Shown one piece after another: positions 15,412 to 24,838 of a DNA stretch of 64,000 nucleotides. The stretch spans positions 62,001 through 126,000 of IMG/VR virus record IMGVR_UViG_3300044620_001883. The stretch is one strand, 5' to 3'. The position numbers and the translations under genes are program-made. Every line of letters starts with the position of its first letter. The first letter of the stretch is position 1. Under the pieces are notes generated by a model. That model saw only the letters and a list, made by a program, of their open reading frames with translations, made no database searches and was not told the DNA's origin. The stretch comes from a virus.

Positions 15412-16856
15412 CCACTCTTTCGCCCTTCATCAAGCTCGCACTCCTGCAGGACGGCGTCTCACCCAAGAGCGCCCCGGGTCCTGTGCGGCCTGCGGATCAA
15501 ACCAACGGCATCAAGCCAATCGTGATCCCGAACCATGCGGCTGAGGATCCGAACGCAGTCTCCCCTGAACAGACCAAGGCCGAGCAGGGACAGGTCAAGG
15601 CTGAGCAAACAGCCCAGCAGGCGCAGATGAAGGCCTTGGAAGCAGGCCATCAGCAGAAGCTGCAGCAGCAACAGATCCTGCACACCAAGGCCATGTCCAA
15701 CGCGGCAAACAACATGGGCGCTGGTTATTTCGGTAAGCGCTTCTCGACGACCATGGGGAACATCAGCAAGCTCACCCAGCAGGCAAGCATGTCCCGGTTG
15801 AACCATGGGCTCTATGGTCTCAAAACAGCGGCAGATGCTCCGAGTGCGCCCACCCTGACCCGCTCTGGCAAACCCTGGCCAACCGGGCGGGCCGCACCAA
15901 CAGGCGTGCTGAAGGGACCGCATATTGCGGATCTGTACCGCGACAACGGAATCAATTACAAAGCCCTGCAGGCTGGGCACTACGGTGATCCTGCGGCGCC
16001 TGTGCCAGGTGTCATGGACACGCTCTGGAATGGGATTAAGGAGCCCAGCAAGGCCCTGCCGATTGCACGTGCCGGTATCAGTACAGTTCCGGGTCTTAAC
16101 TGGTTTGCAGGTGACAAACCGGTCACGCCTTTCGGAGAGACACCGTGGCAACCCTTTTCGAACTCGGCCAAACCAGGTACGGTGGGAGCGTTGATGCCTA
16201 CCAGCTTACTCAACGGCGTAGCTAACGCGACGCAGTGGATGGGCAATAAAGCGCTCAACTTACCACGTGTACTGGGCAACGCCGGCTTGGCTGTAGGTGC
16301 AACAGGACTAGGGGCAGCCTCCCACACTGGCCAGGCTTACGCAGCAGCGCCCGATGCCTACAAGGAACTCTCGGCAGCTCATGCAACCCCGGAGGGAATC
16401 TGGAATACCCCGACCGACAAGCTGACTAAAACCAAGGCGATGCTTGGTCAACTTGGTTCGGGTGCACTGGATACTGCTAACACGGCTTTCACGGTTACTC
16501 CCTGGAAAGGGGTCGGACTGGCGGCGAAACCAATTGCGAAACTGCTGGGCCTCTCGTTTCCGCTCATGGAGGGGCCGATGGCCAACATGGGGCATGACGC
16601 GACTGTCGCACAGGCGACTGCCCAACAGCAGGCGCTGCGCGAGGCGGCGGCCAAGGCAGGACAACCATTGACCACCCCCAGCGGCTCAGGTGAATGGTTG
16701 CAAGGGCTGCTTGGACAGCTCGGCACCTACCTGAAGAATCGCACAGGCTCCATGGTAGCAGGTGGACAACCACAGACGCTGCCCTCCACAGTAGGGGCGC
16801 AAGGGCTGCCTGTGCGCTCCATGACGGGATTCTTGCGGGAAGCACTCGGAACCTAA
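15408..16856 (+). CDS. Ala/Gly-rich probable virion protein, 482 aa
   Basis: Opens with MTTLSPFIKLALLQDG, then a Gln/Lys coiled segment (residues about 50-90, with QQAQMKALEAGHQQKLQQQQ). Pro/Gly-rich spacers and Gly-rich hydrophobic stretches follow (VLGNAGLAVGATGLGAASH). No enzymatic motif. The composition matches the preceding gene and those at 445 and 19200, suggesting one functional class, perhaps inner-body or ejection proteins (inference). Confidence 0.7.
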   Translation: MTTLSPFIKLALLQDGVSPKSAPGPVRPADQTNGIKPIVIPNHAAEDPNAVSPEQTKAEQGQVKAEQTAQQAQMKALEAGHQQKLQQQQILHTKAMSNAANNMGAGYFGKRFSTTMGNISKLTQQASMSRLNHGLYGLKTAADAPSAPTLTRSGKPWPTGRAAPTGVLKGPHIADLYRDNGINYKALQAGHYGDPAAPVPGVMDTLWNGIKEPSKALPIARAGISTVPGLNWFAGDKPVTPFGETPWQPFSNSAKPGTVGALMPTSLLNGVANATQWMGNKALNLPRVLGNAGLAVGATGLGAASHTGQAYAAAPDAYKELSAAHATPEGIWNTPTDKLTKTKAMLGQLGSGALDTANTAFTVTPWKGVGLAAKPIAKLLGLSFPLMEGPMANMGHDATVAQATAQQQALREAAAKAGQPLTTPSGSGEWLQGLLGQLGTYLKNRTGSMVAGGQPQTLPSTVGAQGLPVRSMTGFLREALGT

Positions 16857-16868
16857 AGTCCACGCCTC

Positions 16869-17309
16869 ATGTTCAAAGCACCTCTCATCAACGCCGCCGC
16901 CAACACAAGCCCGAGCGCGCACATCAGACTCAACTACGGCACCCCAAGTGGGGAGGCCCTGCCGAGTCTGACATCCAGCCCAATGGCGGATGCGCTGCTG
17001 CGCTTTGGTCGGGCGGCTCTAATGCCCGCAGGGCGTGCTGAGACGTTTGAACCTTCAACATACCGCCTGCCGAATCTCATAGGGCGCATGAACGGCAGTT
17101 ACGGGGTGGGTGGTGAGTTCTACGCAAAGGCGCTCGGCAACGTGGAGGCAGCGCAACAGCTTGCAGCGCAGTCTCAGGCTGGTCTCATGGCCGCCGTGCA
17201 GGGCACCGGTGCCGCCCCCTACGCGCTACCGCTGTATGAAACCTTGCAGGACCCACGTTGGGGACCTGAGGCCAGCAATCTCCGCAACGCGCTTTTCCAT
17301 GCATCGTGA
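16869..17309 (+). CDS. Hypothetical protein just upstream of the RNA polymerase subunit, 146 aa
   Basis: Polar, Ala/Gly/Pro-rich start with SPSAHIRLNYGTPSGEAL. The middle contains YRLPNLIGRMNGSYGVGGEF, and the end is helical and Gln/Ala-rich. It overlaps the beta-subunit gene by 11 bases, so the two are probably translated together. It could be a small subunit or partner of the phage polymerase, but it shows no recognisable beta N-terminal motif. Confidence 0.65.
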   Translation: MFKAPLINAAANTSPSAHIRLNYGTPSGEALPSLTSSPMADALLRFGRAALMPAGRAETFEPSTYRLPNLIGRMNGSYGVGGEFYAKALGNVEAAQQLAAQSQAGLMAAVQGTGAAPYALPLYETLQDPRWGPEASNLRNALFHAS

Positions 17310-19203
17310 AGTCGTTAACGCCCAGTATGAATTGGATCGGCGCCCTGAAGAGGACGTCGATTTCGAGTTCATGTCTCCCAATCAATTCGTCGGTCCCAAT
17401 GTCGGGCTGATCCCGCTGCAGAATGCCGTCCAACCTACCCGGTTGTTCTACGGTGCCCGTTTCGCCAACCAGGCACAACCACTGGTAAAACCAGAGGCAC
17501 CATGGATCCAGACCAGCATGGATGACACGCCGGACACGTCATTTGACGACATGCTTGGCGGTACGGCCGGCGCTATCCGCTCTGACGGGGACGCCACGGT
17601 TGAGGATGTGGCGGACACACAAATCAAACTGCGACTGGCAGATGGAACTCCCAAGGTGATCGGGCTGTATCGCAACATGCCCTTCAACCGGTACAGCGGA
17701 ATCACACAGACCCCGACGGTCACGAAGGGACAGACTGTCAAAGCCAAGGACCTGCTGGCCCGTTCCAACTTCACAGACGAGAAGGGTTCCCTGGCGTTAG
17801 GCCTCAACGCCCGTGTGGGGGTTGTTCCCTTCAAGGGGTTCTCGATGGATGATGCCATGGTGGTCTCGGACAAGTTCGCAAAGCGGGCCACCAGCCTCCA
17901 TCTGGATTCCATCGACAAGGACTTTTCAGGGGGCAACCTGAAGAGCGGCCAAGACCACTTCAAGTCACTGTTCCCTGACATGTACACCAAAGATCAGCTC
18001 ACGCTGCTGGACGAGCACGGCATCGTGCGTCCAGGTCAGGTTGTACAACCGGGCGACCCTCTGATCCTGGCCACCCGTCCGCGCAACTTCAATTCAGCCC
18101 AGTCACAAAGCCTGGGGCGCTTGGGCAAGGTAGCGAGACAGCTCCGCGCGGATGCCTCTGTGCAGTGGGACAGCGCAGTGCCAGGTACCGTCACGGACGT
18201 GGTGCGCAAGAATGACGGATCTGTGAAGGTGCTGGTCGAGAGTCATCGCCCCATGCAGAAGGGCGACAAGCTTGTCCTGCGCTCGGGCCAGAAGGGGATC
18301 GTCTCAGCGGTCATCCCCGAGCATGAGATGCTCCGCACAGCGTCGGGTGAACCGCTGGAGATGCTGCTCAACCAACAGGGTCTCCCATCGCGTGCCAACC
18401 CCTCGCTGTTACTTGAGATCCTTCTTGGAAAAGTTGCAGCCAAGTCAGGCACCCCAATGAAGCTCCCGGCGTTCAATCCGAACGAGGACAGTTGGATAGA
18501 CTTTGTGGCGGCCAAGCTCAAGGAAGCAGGCATGACCGACAAGGAGACTGTGTTCGATCCCAAGGACAACCGCAAGCTGGACAGGCCGATCACAACCGGC
18601 AATGCCTACGTGTTGAAGCTGCACCACATCGCAGAGCACAAATACGACGCACGTGGGCAAGGGGGGTATGACCAGGACGGACAACCTTCGAAGGGGTCTG
18701 GCCTTGGTGGCGGCGCCAAACGTCGCTCAGGTCTCGAGACTACCGTGATGCTCAGCAGCGGCGCGTACAACAACCTCCGGGAGTCCAGCACATTGACGGG
18801 GCAGCAGAACGATGATTTCTGGCGCACCTTCAGGTCAGGGCAAACCCCCAAAGCTCCAGGCTCTCCTTTTGTGTTCCAAAAGTTCAGGGCACTTCTGAAC
18901 GGTGCTGGCATGCACGCGCGCGAAATGGGCGGCGGCAAACTTCGGTTGGGTCTCCTGACTGACAAACAGCTCGAGCAATTCAAACCCCTGAAAGTACATT
19001 CCGGTGAGACCATTGACTTCCGCACCTTGGCTCCCAAGGCAGGCGGTCTCTTCGACCCGGCATTGGTGGCCAACAAGAACTGGGGTTACATTGACCTCCC
19101 GGAGCCTATGCCGAACCCAGCCGCAGAGGACACCATTCGCCAGCTGCTTGGGATCACTCGCAAGGACTTCGAGGAAGTTCTTGCCGGTACTCGGCCGCTG
19201 TGA
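17299..19203 (+). CDS. RNA polymerase beta subunit, C-terminal half (split, phage type)
   Basis: The sequence follows bacterial RpoB from the fork/rifampicin region to the C-terminus. MSPNQFVGPNVGLIPLQNA matches the SPxQ...LIPF segment and LVKPEAPW the following RPEAP. GFSMDDAMVVSDKF matches the ED loop near the active site. GDKLVLRSGQKG carries both catalytic lysines (K324, K332, the same 8-residue spacing as E. coli K1065/K1073). LLNQQGLPSRANPS and LLGKVA follow, and then a degenerate HKYDARG...GGGAKR core-dock segment. At 634 aa only the C-terminal half is present, so the enzyme must be split, as in phiKZ-type phages. Neighbouring virion-type genes suggest a packaged polymerase. ATG 17299 (MHREVV) is chosen because homology starts there. 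Confidence 0.9.
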   Translation: MHREVVNAQYELDRRPEEDVDFEFMSPNQFVGPNVGLIPLQNAVQPTRLFYGARFANQAQPLVKPEAPWIQTSMDDTPDTSFDDMLGGTAGAIRSDGDATVEDVADTQIKLRLADGTPKVIGLYRNMPFNRYSGITQTPTVTKGQTVKAKDLLARSNFTDEKGSLALGLNARVGVVPFKGFSMDDAMVVSDKFAKRATSLHLDSIDKDFSGGNLKSGQDHFKSLFPDMYTKDQLTLLDEHGIVRPGQVVQPGDPLILATRPRNFNSAQSQSLGRLGKVARQLRADASVQWDSAVPGTVTDVVRKNDGSVKVLVESHRPMQKGDKLVLRSGQKGIVSAVIPEHEMLRTASGEPLEMLLNQQGLPSRANPSLLLEILLGKVAAKSGTPMKLPAFNPNEDSWIDFVAAKLKEAGMTDKETVFDPKDNRKLDRPITTGNAYVLKLHHIAEHKYDARGQGGYDQDGQPSKGSGLGGGAKRRSGLETTVMLSSGAYNNLRESSTLTGQQNDDFWRTFRSGQTPKAPGSPFVFQKFRALLNGAGMHAREMGGGKLRLGLLTDKQLEQFKPLKVHSGETIDFRTLAPKAGGLFDPALVANKNWGYIDLPEPMPNPAAEDTIRQLLGITRKDFEEVLAGTRPL

Positions 19204-19850
19204 AACATTTACTCATTCCTATGAACCTGCCATTCCGTATCAATCTCACGACTTTCATCATCAAGCGCGCTGCGGGTGAACCAGCCCAAGCGCCAATTAA
19301 CCCCCGCATCCTGGCCGCCATCCTTGGTGGTGGAGCCGGGGCGCTCGGGGGTGGCGCCATTCAGGGTGTCCGTAAGCTCATGCAGAGCAAACGGGATGAG
19401 GAGGAGAACGGTTCTCCCTCGATCCTGAAAGGTATGCTGCTCGGGGGTCTTGGTGGTGCTGGGGTTGGTGCGGGCTTGGAACACTGGCGTGGGCAGGGTG
19501 GTTCCGATGAATCATCGATACCAGCGTTTGCAGATCACTCCAGTCAGCTTGCAGGAGCAGCAGGGCTAACCCCAACTAAACCCATCACCGGTTCCGTCAG
19601 GGAAATGGAGGAGGGCGCGGGTTACCCGACACGCCCAACTAACTGGGGAGCACAGAGCAAGGCAGATCCATTACAGACGAATCTGCTCCGTACACCCGCT
19701 AGGTTTGGCGGAGTACCGAATGAGAACGAGCAAGCAATGTTATCGTCAGCTATGTTCAAAAAAATTCTGATGGGGGCTCCGTCTCCAAGTTCGCTACTTT
19801 CAGGAACAATACCAGCTCCGTCTCTCCCGCCGTACGCAGGAGGCGCATAG
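19200..19850 (+). CDS. Gly-rich hydrophobic probable virion protein, 216 aa
   Basis: GTG 19200 overlaps the polymerase stop; ATG 19221 (MNLPFRINLTTF) is an equally good start. Two Gly-rich hydrophobic segments (ILAAILGGGAGALGGGAI and MLLGGLGGAGVGAG) flank a charged linker (LMQSKRDEEENG). The Pro-rich tail ends in PAPSLPPYAGGA. It belongs to the same compositional class as its upstream neighbours. Confidence 0.7.
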   Translation: MKHLLIPMNLPFRINLTTFIIKRAAGEPAQAPINPRILAAILGGGAGALGGGAIQGVRKLMQSKRDEEENGSPSILKGMLLGGLGGAGVGAGLEHWRGQGGSDESSIPAFADHSSQLAGAAGLTPTKPITGSVREMEEGAGYPTRPTNWGAQSKADPLQTNLLRTPARFGGVPNENEQAMLSSAMFKKILMGAPSPSSLLSGTIPAPSLPPYAGGA

Positions 19851-19870
19851 CGCAGTAAAATCAGCACTTA

Positions 19871-20221
19871 GTGTCCACCAAGGCCTATCACGAGTACAGG
19901 GGGCAACAGCAGTTTGTCCGGTTTGATTTCGGCGTCACAGAAGCGTTCCCGCAAGGTACAAACTACATTGAAGTGCAGGTGGTAGGCTCCCATACGGAGC
20001 GCACCCCGGTGACAATCTCGTCGGATCTTACAATTGAGAAGGAGGACGATGACTGGTACTGGGATCGGCGCGATGAGTGGAACATCGCAGTAGATCAGCT
20101 CCTCAGTACACTGTTGACCGTGCTCACGCACAACCCGCAGCTGTTGGATCTGGAGCGTCCCGACTCCTCGACCGCAGACATGTTCACGGATTTATTCGAC
20201 ACGCTTGGAAACCAGTTTTGA
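19871..20221 (+). CDS. Acidic hypothetical protein, 116 aa, GTG start
   Basis: GTG 19871 begins 20 bases after the virion-type block. Beta-rich first half (FVRFDFGVTEAF, YIEVQVVGSH), a very acidic centre (IEKEDDDWYWDRRDEW), then helices. Its TGA overlaps a TTG start by 4 bases. No family recognised. Confidence 0.7.
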   Translation: MSTKAYHEYRGQQQFVRFDFGVTEAFPQGTNYIEVQVVGSHTERTPVTISSDLTIEKEDDDWYWDRRDEWNIAVDQLLSTLLTVLTHNPQLLDLERPDSSTADMFTDLFDTLGNQF

Positions 20222-20742
20222 ACAAACTACGAAATCTTATCCTCAAGTGCCACACTGCGTGGTACTGGCTCTCAGAAGGTACCTACGATGTGTACGTGGC
20301 CTTGACAGACTGGCGACCGGTCCTGACTGATCTGACCAGCATTTGGGTCGGTGTCATGCTGTGTGGTTGTCTCAATGCCTTGGTGACGATTCCGGACCAT
20401 CCGTTGTTGGGTTGTGTGTTTCTGCTGTGCTGTGCGAGCAGCATAAAGATCTCGCTGGCGACCAGTGACAACACGTACGCGCGTGCCTACGGGACGTTGG
20501 AGGCGCGGCAAAACATGCTGAAGAGCATGGAGGTTGCGGTGATAAATTTGCAGCAACAGGCACGGGATCCGAAGCAACTCGAATGGCGTGTCTTACAGCA
20601 AGCCGTGCAGGACTTGTACCTCAGCAACCTGACGGCGATGAAACGTCATGAGCAGTACAGGCAGGGTATGCGGTTTCGTGCGCAGCAGTGGTGTTATGAG
20701 AAGTACCAATTCCTGACAGGATGTCACAGAAGATCTCATTGA
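20218..20742 (+). CDS. Membrane protein with a helical cytoplasmic tail, 174 aa, TTG start
   Basis: TTG 20218 makes a TTGA junction with the preceding stop and gives MNKLRNLIL. Two hydrophobic segments at about residues 40-60 (SIWVGVMLCGCLNALVTI) and 63-82 (LLGCVFLLCCASSIKI) are rich in Cys. The remaining 90 residues are helical and Gln/Arg-rich. This layout fits an inner-membrane anchor with a coiled tail. No holin or spanin family can be assigned. Confidence 0.65.
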   Translation: MNKLRNLILKCHTAWYWLSEGTYDVYVALTDWRPVLTDLTSIWVGVMLCGCLNALVTIPDHPLLGCVFLLCCASSIKISLATSDNTYARAYGTLEARQNMLKSMEVAVINLQQQARDPKQLEWRVLQQAVQDLYLSNLTAMKRHEQYRQGMRFRAQQWCYEKYQFLTGCHRRSH

Positions 20743-21101
20743 ACGCCCAAGCGGATCACGTGATTCTGATATCACGCGAGGGTGAACCGAGCACGAAGCT
20801 GGAGTTTAGGTGCAGTACAATAACCGCCATGACCATGGAGGAAGTGCTGAGCAGAGTGCAGTCTGCCGTGACGGATTGGATTATTGAGACGGACGAGGGC
20901 AAGCGTGCCTGGCAGGATTCTGTGGAGGACTTTAATGTCGGAGACCTGAGTCTGGAATTATGCGCCCAGCTCCATGAGCATCTCCGTAGCTGGGGTATCT
21001 TGAATGTCTCAGTCTCGTCACCGGACCACGACGTCTGTCCGGCGTGGAACTATGACACCGTGTTGGCTGAACGGTCGCGGTTGGAGGGCCTCGCCTCGTG
21101 A
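20721..21101 (+). CDS. Hypothetical protein, 126 aa
   Basis: Overlaps the membrane protein gene by 22 bases. Mixed alpha/beta: strands HVILISREG and LEFRCSTITAM, helix EEVLSRVQSAVTDWII, acidic middle, and GILNVSVSSPD near the end. No family recognised. Confidence 0.75.
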   Translation: MSQKISLNAQADHVILISREGEPSTKLEFRCSTITAMTMEEVLSRVQSAVTDWIIETDEGKRAWQDSVEDFNVGDLSLELCAQLHEHLRSWGILNVSVSSPDHDVCPAWNYDTVLAERSRLEGLAS

Positions 21102-21775
21102 GCGGTACTGTCGAGTACCCCTTCCTGTACGAGGCCACAGATGCTCAGCTGCAACGATTCTTCATGTTGACGGCCTTTGTGGCGGGTAAACATGCTGGCG
21201 TTCAGCAACGCAAGTTGGACGCCCTGCTGGGTGACTGGCGGGAGCTGTACGGACTGCGCTGTCCCTTCGACTGTTTGTCCATGTTATGGGCCGACGCGCG
21301 AAAGTGTGTTCCGGACAGCGGAGCGGAAGCGCAGCGTGTGGTGAAAGAGGAGCCGGCATTGGTGATCTGGCTACAGCAACACAAGGTTGGTCAGTACGTG
21401 CGCTTGTCGCGGTTGCTGTTCCATGTGGCAGCCAGGCACTATGAGGGGTTGCTGAATCTCCGCACCTGCACACGCGAGGACCTCGTAACGCTTCCCGGTT
21501 ACGGCCTCAAGAGCGCCTCTATGCTCATGCTATTCACACGCCCCGGATTGCAGTTGGCCTGCCTGGATACCCACATCTTACAGTACATGCAGCGCAAACG
21601 CCTGTGTGCTGGGATTCCCAAAACAACTCCTTCCGGTAATGAGTATTTGCGGTTGGAGAAGGCGTTCTTGCATCATTGTGATGAGCTGGGCCGCGTACCG
21701 GCAGAACTGGACTTCGAGATCTGGAAAGAAAACTCAGTGACGATGCGTGGACAAAAGTTCCTGACAGAGCTATGA
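21098..21775 (+). CDS. HhH-GPD DNA glycosylase-like protein (endonuclease III superfamily)
   Basis: The helix-hairpin-helix DNA-binding element reads LVTLPGYGLKSASMLML. About 20 residues later ACLDTHILQYMQRK carries the conserved Asp of the GPD loop (LDTH), the catalytic acid of this superfamily. Helical flanks and 225 residues fit a compact glycosylase. The 4Fe-4S cysteine cluster of endonuclease III is not visible at the C-terminus. Likely role: removing a damaged or modified base from phage or host DNA; substrate unknown. The ligase gene lies about 1 kb downstream in the same run, consistent with repair. GTG start at 21098. Confidence 0.8.
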   Translation: MSGTVEYPFLYEATDAQLQRFFMLTAFVAGKHAGVQQRKLDALLGDWRELYGLRCPFDCLSMLWADARKCVPDSGAEAQRVVKEEPALVIWLQQHKVGQYVRLSRLLFHVAARHYEGLLNLRTCTREDLVTLPGYGLKSASMLMLFTRPGLQLACLDTHILQYMQRKRLCAGIPKTTPSGNEYLRLEKAFLHHCDELGRVPAELDFEIWKENSVTMRGQKFLTEL

Positions 21776-22293
21776 GCAGGCGTAGCACCAAAGCAACGCG
21801 GGACAAGTTCGTACAAGATTTCGTAAAATCCTGGGCAAGGGGGAGGGCACGCTTCGAAGCCATGCGCCGTCGTTTTGCGGCGGAGGCTGGGTGCGAAGTG
21901 ACGATTCATCCTAGACCTGAAAAGTACTATTGGAACTTTGTGATAATCCAGCAAGGGCTTGCTCCAGCCCTGCGTAAACTTCTTGGTCCCGAGGCGGCCG
22001 TGCTAGGTCCAATGGGGTTGTACTGTGATCTTACAGTCGTGGCGAATCTAATGCGTACGCGCAGTCCGTCCTTGGAGTTGAGATTCACGAACTACAACAA
22101 AGCGTCACTGCACTTTGTGTTACCGTCCGTAGCGAGACAAGCCAAATTCGCCCCCGGTTCCCTCGGCGCCATCAATGGGGGTAATCGTAAAAGCATCCCG
22201 ATCCCAGATGACTTTACCGTCGGGCAGCTCGTCGACCTCCTGTTAGCCGGGCGGCGCGCCCAGCGGAAGTTTTTCAAGACACTGTTGTCATGA
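21772..22293 (+). CDS. Basic hypothetical protein, 173 aa
   Basis: ATGA junction after the glycosylase gene. Very basic N-terminus (MSRRSTKATRDKFVQ, then RGRARFEAMRRRF), a strand-rich centre (YYWNFVIIQQG, LELRFTNYN), and a helical basic end. Nucleic-acid binding is likely from charge. No family recognised. Confidence 0.75.
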   Translation: MSRRSTKATRDKFVQDFVKSWARGRARFEAMRRRFAAEAGCEVTIHPRPEKYYWNFVIIQQGLAPALRKLLGPEAAVLGPMGLYCDLTVVANLMRTRSPSLELRFTNYNKASLHFVLPSVARQAKFAPGSLGAINGGNRKSIPIPDDFTVGQLVDLLLAGRRAQRKFFKTLLS

Positions 22294-22757
22294 CCTCCCC
22301 ACCTATTCCCGCAGGGCTTCCTCCCGAGGAAGCCATTAAACGAGTGCTGACGGATCAACTCGATCAGCCGGAGTGCTGGGCCAAAGCCCTCGTGAATCTT
22401 TCGGAGTTAGACAGAGAGTGCCAAGTGGACGCCCTGGTTATGCTGCAGCTGGCGCAGCCCATAAGACAGTTTCTGCATCAGGTCGCGGGGGGCAATTCGG
22501 AAATCAATCAGACGATGCGGCGAGCTCGTATGTTCTTGTACGCGCTGAGCCTCAAACCTGGTACGGTTACTCTGGGTATGCATCCGGACAAACAAGGGCA
22601 TGTGTTGACCCTCAAACTGGACTTGGGTGCGGTTCCTCTGCTGGAGGAGTTCTATGAGGAGGAAGACAAGGCGCAGGCGCTTGACGAATACGCGCTACTG
22701 ACGGAACTGAGAATGCCGGCCAATGCCTTGCACACCACGCACGACAAGGACGCATGA
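22290..22757 (+). CDS. Hypothetical protein, 155 aa
   Basis: Lies between the basic protein and the ligase with 4-base overlaps at both ends. Helical, with a strand pair GTVTLGMHP and HVLTLKLDLG, and an acidic helix (LLEEFYEEEDKAQALDE). No family recognised. Confidence 0.75.
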   Translation: MTSPPIPAGLPPEEAIKRVLTDQLDQPECWAKALVNLSELDRECQVDALVMLQLAQPIRQFLHQVAGGNSEINQTMRRARMFLYALSLKPGTVTLGMHPDKQGHVLTLKLDLGAVPLLEEFYEEEDKAQALDEYALLTELRMPANALHTTHDKDA

Positions 22758-24808
22758 GCACACCCACTACACCCGCACAAGTACGAGACCGCATTGAGGT
22801 TCTCAGGAAGCAGATTGAAGATGCCGCTAACTGGTACTACCAGGTGGGGCGGCCCGTGATATCAGACCAGGAATACGACAAGCTGTTCCGAGAACTGCAG
22901 ATCTACGAAGCGAGCTATCCGGAACTCCTGACGCCGGCGTCCCCAACGCAGCGCATCCTGCAGCAACCCCTGAAGGGCTTTGCTTCCTGCATGCGCCAGA
23001 TCCCAATGCTCAGCCTCGCGAATGCCTACGAGGACAAGGATATCAAGACATTCTTGGAGCGTTGCGTGAAAACAATCGGGACGCAGGACACGCCAGCCTA
23101 CTTGGTGGAGCCGAAGGTGGATGGTCTCTCCGTGGAGCTGTACTACAACCATGGTATTTTGACGCGCGCCCTGACCCGTGGTGACGGTATCACGGGTGAT
23201 GATGTGACGGCCCAGGTCAGGACGATTCGTAGCGTCCCGCTGCAACTCAAGAGCACTACCGGCTTCCTGCACCCGGATGAGATGGTGTTTCGTGGGGAAG
23301 TGTACATGTCGCGGGATACATTCCAGCTGCTCAATGCACAGCGTGTCGCCGCCGGGGAAGAGGAATGGGCAAACCCCCGCAATGCTGCCGTGGGAGCCCT
23401 CAAGCAGCTGGACCCGCGTGAGACCTCCAAGCGGCGTCTGGACTGTGTCATCTACGAGTTGCTGGAATGTGACAGCTGGGTCTGTCAGACAACCCTCCAT
23501 GATCAGTTCCGCTGCATGGGCCTGCCGACCTTTCCTCCGCATGTCCTGTACCGCACACGCCAACCCACCGTCGAGCAGACCTTGGTGTCTCTGAAGGATG
23601 CGCTGGCGCAGCTGCAGAGTGAGCGTGGTACGTTGCCCTTCGACATCGATGGCGCGGTGATCAAGCTTGATCAGCGGAATCTCCGCCGACTGCTTGGCAC
23701 CAACAAGACAGCCCCGCTCTGGGCCGCGGCCTTCAAGTACCCACCCGAGGAAGCCAAGACCGTCCTGAATTCCGTGACGGTCCAGATGGGCAAGAACGGT
23801 GTCCTGACGCCCGTGGCGGAACTCCGTGCCGTGAAGCTTGCTGGTTCCACGATTCGGCGCGCGACCCTCCACAACTATGTGGATGTCGCCGCGAAGGACA
23901 TCCGGGTCGGGGACCATGTGATCATTGCAAAAGCAGCAGAAATCATACCGCAGGTCTTACGGCCGATTCTGGACAAGCGCACAGGCGACTGTTCCAAGAT
24001 CTTCGCCCCAACGGAGTGTCCGTTCTGCGGCTCCCCCACAGGCAAGTCTGAGGAAGAGGCGGTGGCAATCCGTTGCACCAACTATGATTGCCCGGAGTGG
24101 TTCAAGCAACGTCTCTGCTACTTTGTATCCAAGGCCGCTTTGGATGTTGAGGGAATGGGACCGTCCACTATTGAGGCGATTTTGACGCATCTGCCGCGCG
24201 TGAAACGGTACGCAGATCTGTTCCTGCTTGGCATCCCCGAGTTGGATCGGTGCGGGCTAGGGGAGAAGCAGGCCAGCAATACCGTCAAGGCACTCGCGAC
24301 GGCACGTCAACGCGCAGCCCAGGAGCAAGACCGGGTTATCCGGGGACTCTGTATCCCGCAGGTTGGCAACACGGCATCGAGGGCGCTCGTGACACACTTT
24401 GGCAGTATCCCAGCAATCCTGGCCGCCGCCGACCAGGATATCCTGTCCTGTCCGGATATGCTCCCTGTGGCTGCCGCAGCCTTCCTGGCCTGGCGGCAAG
24501 ACACCGAGAAGGTGCGGGACATTGATCTGCTGGGTTTGGTCGGCTTCGAGTTCCCGGAAGCCACGCGGGAGATCAAAGGTAACACCTTGGAGGGTGAAAT
24601 CTGGGTCATCACCGGCACCCTGACGGTCCCACGTGAGATCGCAGCGGCGATGATCAGGGCCCACGGAGGCAAGGTGGCATCGGGGGTGACCAAGAACACG
24701 ACCCGGTTGCTCGCCGGTGACAAGGCAGGCTCGAAACTCGACAAGGCCGCGAAGCTGGGTGTCATGGTGGTAACCGAAGAAGAGTTCCGGACGCGCATTG
24801 GAGCTTGA
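22754..24808 (+). CDS. ligA: NAD-dependent DNA ligase
   Basis: Seals nicks in duplex DNA using NAD+ as adenylate donor. All LigA domains appear in order in 684 residues (E. coli: 671). Ia domain binds NMN (WYYQVGRPVISDQEYD). The adenylation core carries the nucleophile K121 in EPKVDGLS, followed by LTRGDGITGDDVT. The OB fold follows. The zinc finger has CPFCGSP and CTNYDC. HhH repeats follow (LDVEGMGPSTIEAIL), then a C-terminal BRCT domain (LEGEIWVITGTL to LGVMVVTEEEF). No key residue is missing, so the enzyme should be active in phage replication and repair. It is the last gene of its run, before a structured gap. Confidence 0.97.
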   Translation: MSTPTTPAQVRDRIEVLRKQIEDAANWYYQVGRPVISDQEYDKLFRELQIYEASYPELLTPASPTQRILQQPLKGFASCMRQIPMLSLANAYEDKDIKTFLERCVKTIGTQDTPAYLVEPKVDGLSVELYYNHGILTRALTRGDGITGDDVTAQVRTIRSVPLQLKSTTGFLHPDEMVFRGEVYMSRDTFQLLNAQRVAAGEEEWANPRNAAVGALKQLDPRETSKRRLDCVIYELLECDSWVCQTTLHDQFRCMGLPTFPPHVLYRTRQPTVEQTLVSLKDALAQLQSERGTLPFDIDGAVIKLDQRNLRRLLGTNKTAPLWAAAFKYPPEEAKTVLNSVTVQMGKNGVLTPVAELRAVKLAGSTIRRATLHNYVDVAAKDIRVGDHVIIAKAAEIIPQVLRPILDKRTGDCSKIFAPTECPFCGSPTGKSEEEAVAIRCTNYDCPEWFKQRLCYFVSKAALDVEGMGPSTIEAILTHLPRVKRYADLFLLGIPELDRCGLGEKQASNTVKALATARQRAAQEQDRVIRGLCIPQVGNTASRALVTHFGSIPAILAAADQDILSCPDMLPVAAAAFLAWRQDTEKVRDIDLLGLVGFEFPEATREIKGNTLEGEIWVITGTLTVPREIAAAMIRAHGGKVASGVTKNTTRLLAGDKAGSKLDKAAKLGVMVVTEEEFRTRIGA

Positions 24809-24838
24809 TTGGATACGCACGTCGTGTCATTCTCATTT

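Noticed and set aside
17110-17298. Longer N-terminus for the RNA polymerase subunit
   Set aside because: The upstream part is Arg/Pro/Ser-rich shadow sequence over another gene; homology to beta begins just after ATG 17299.
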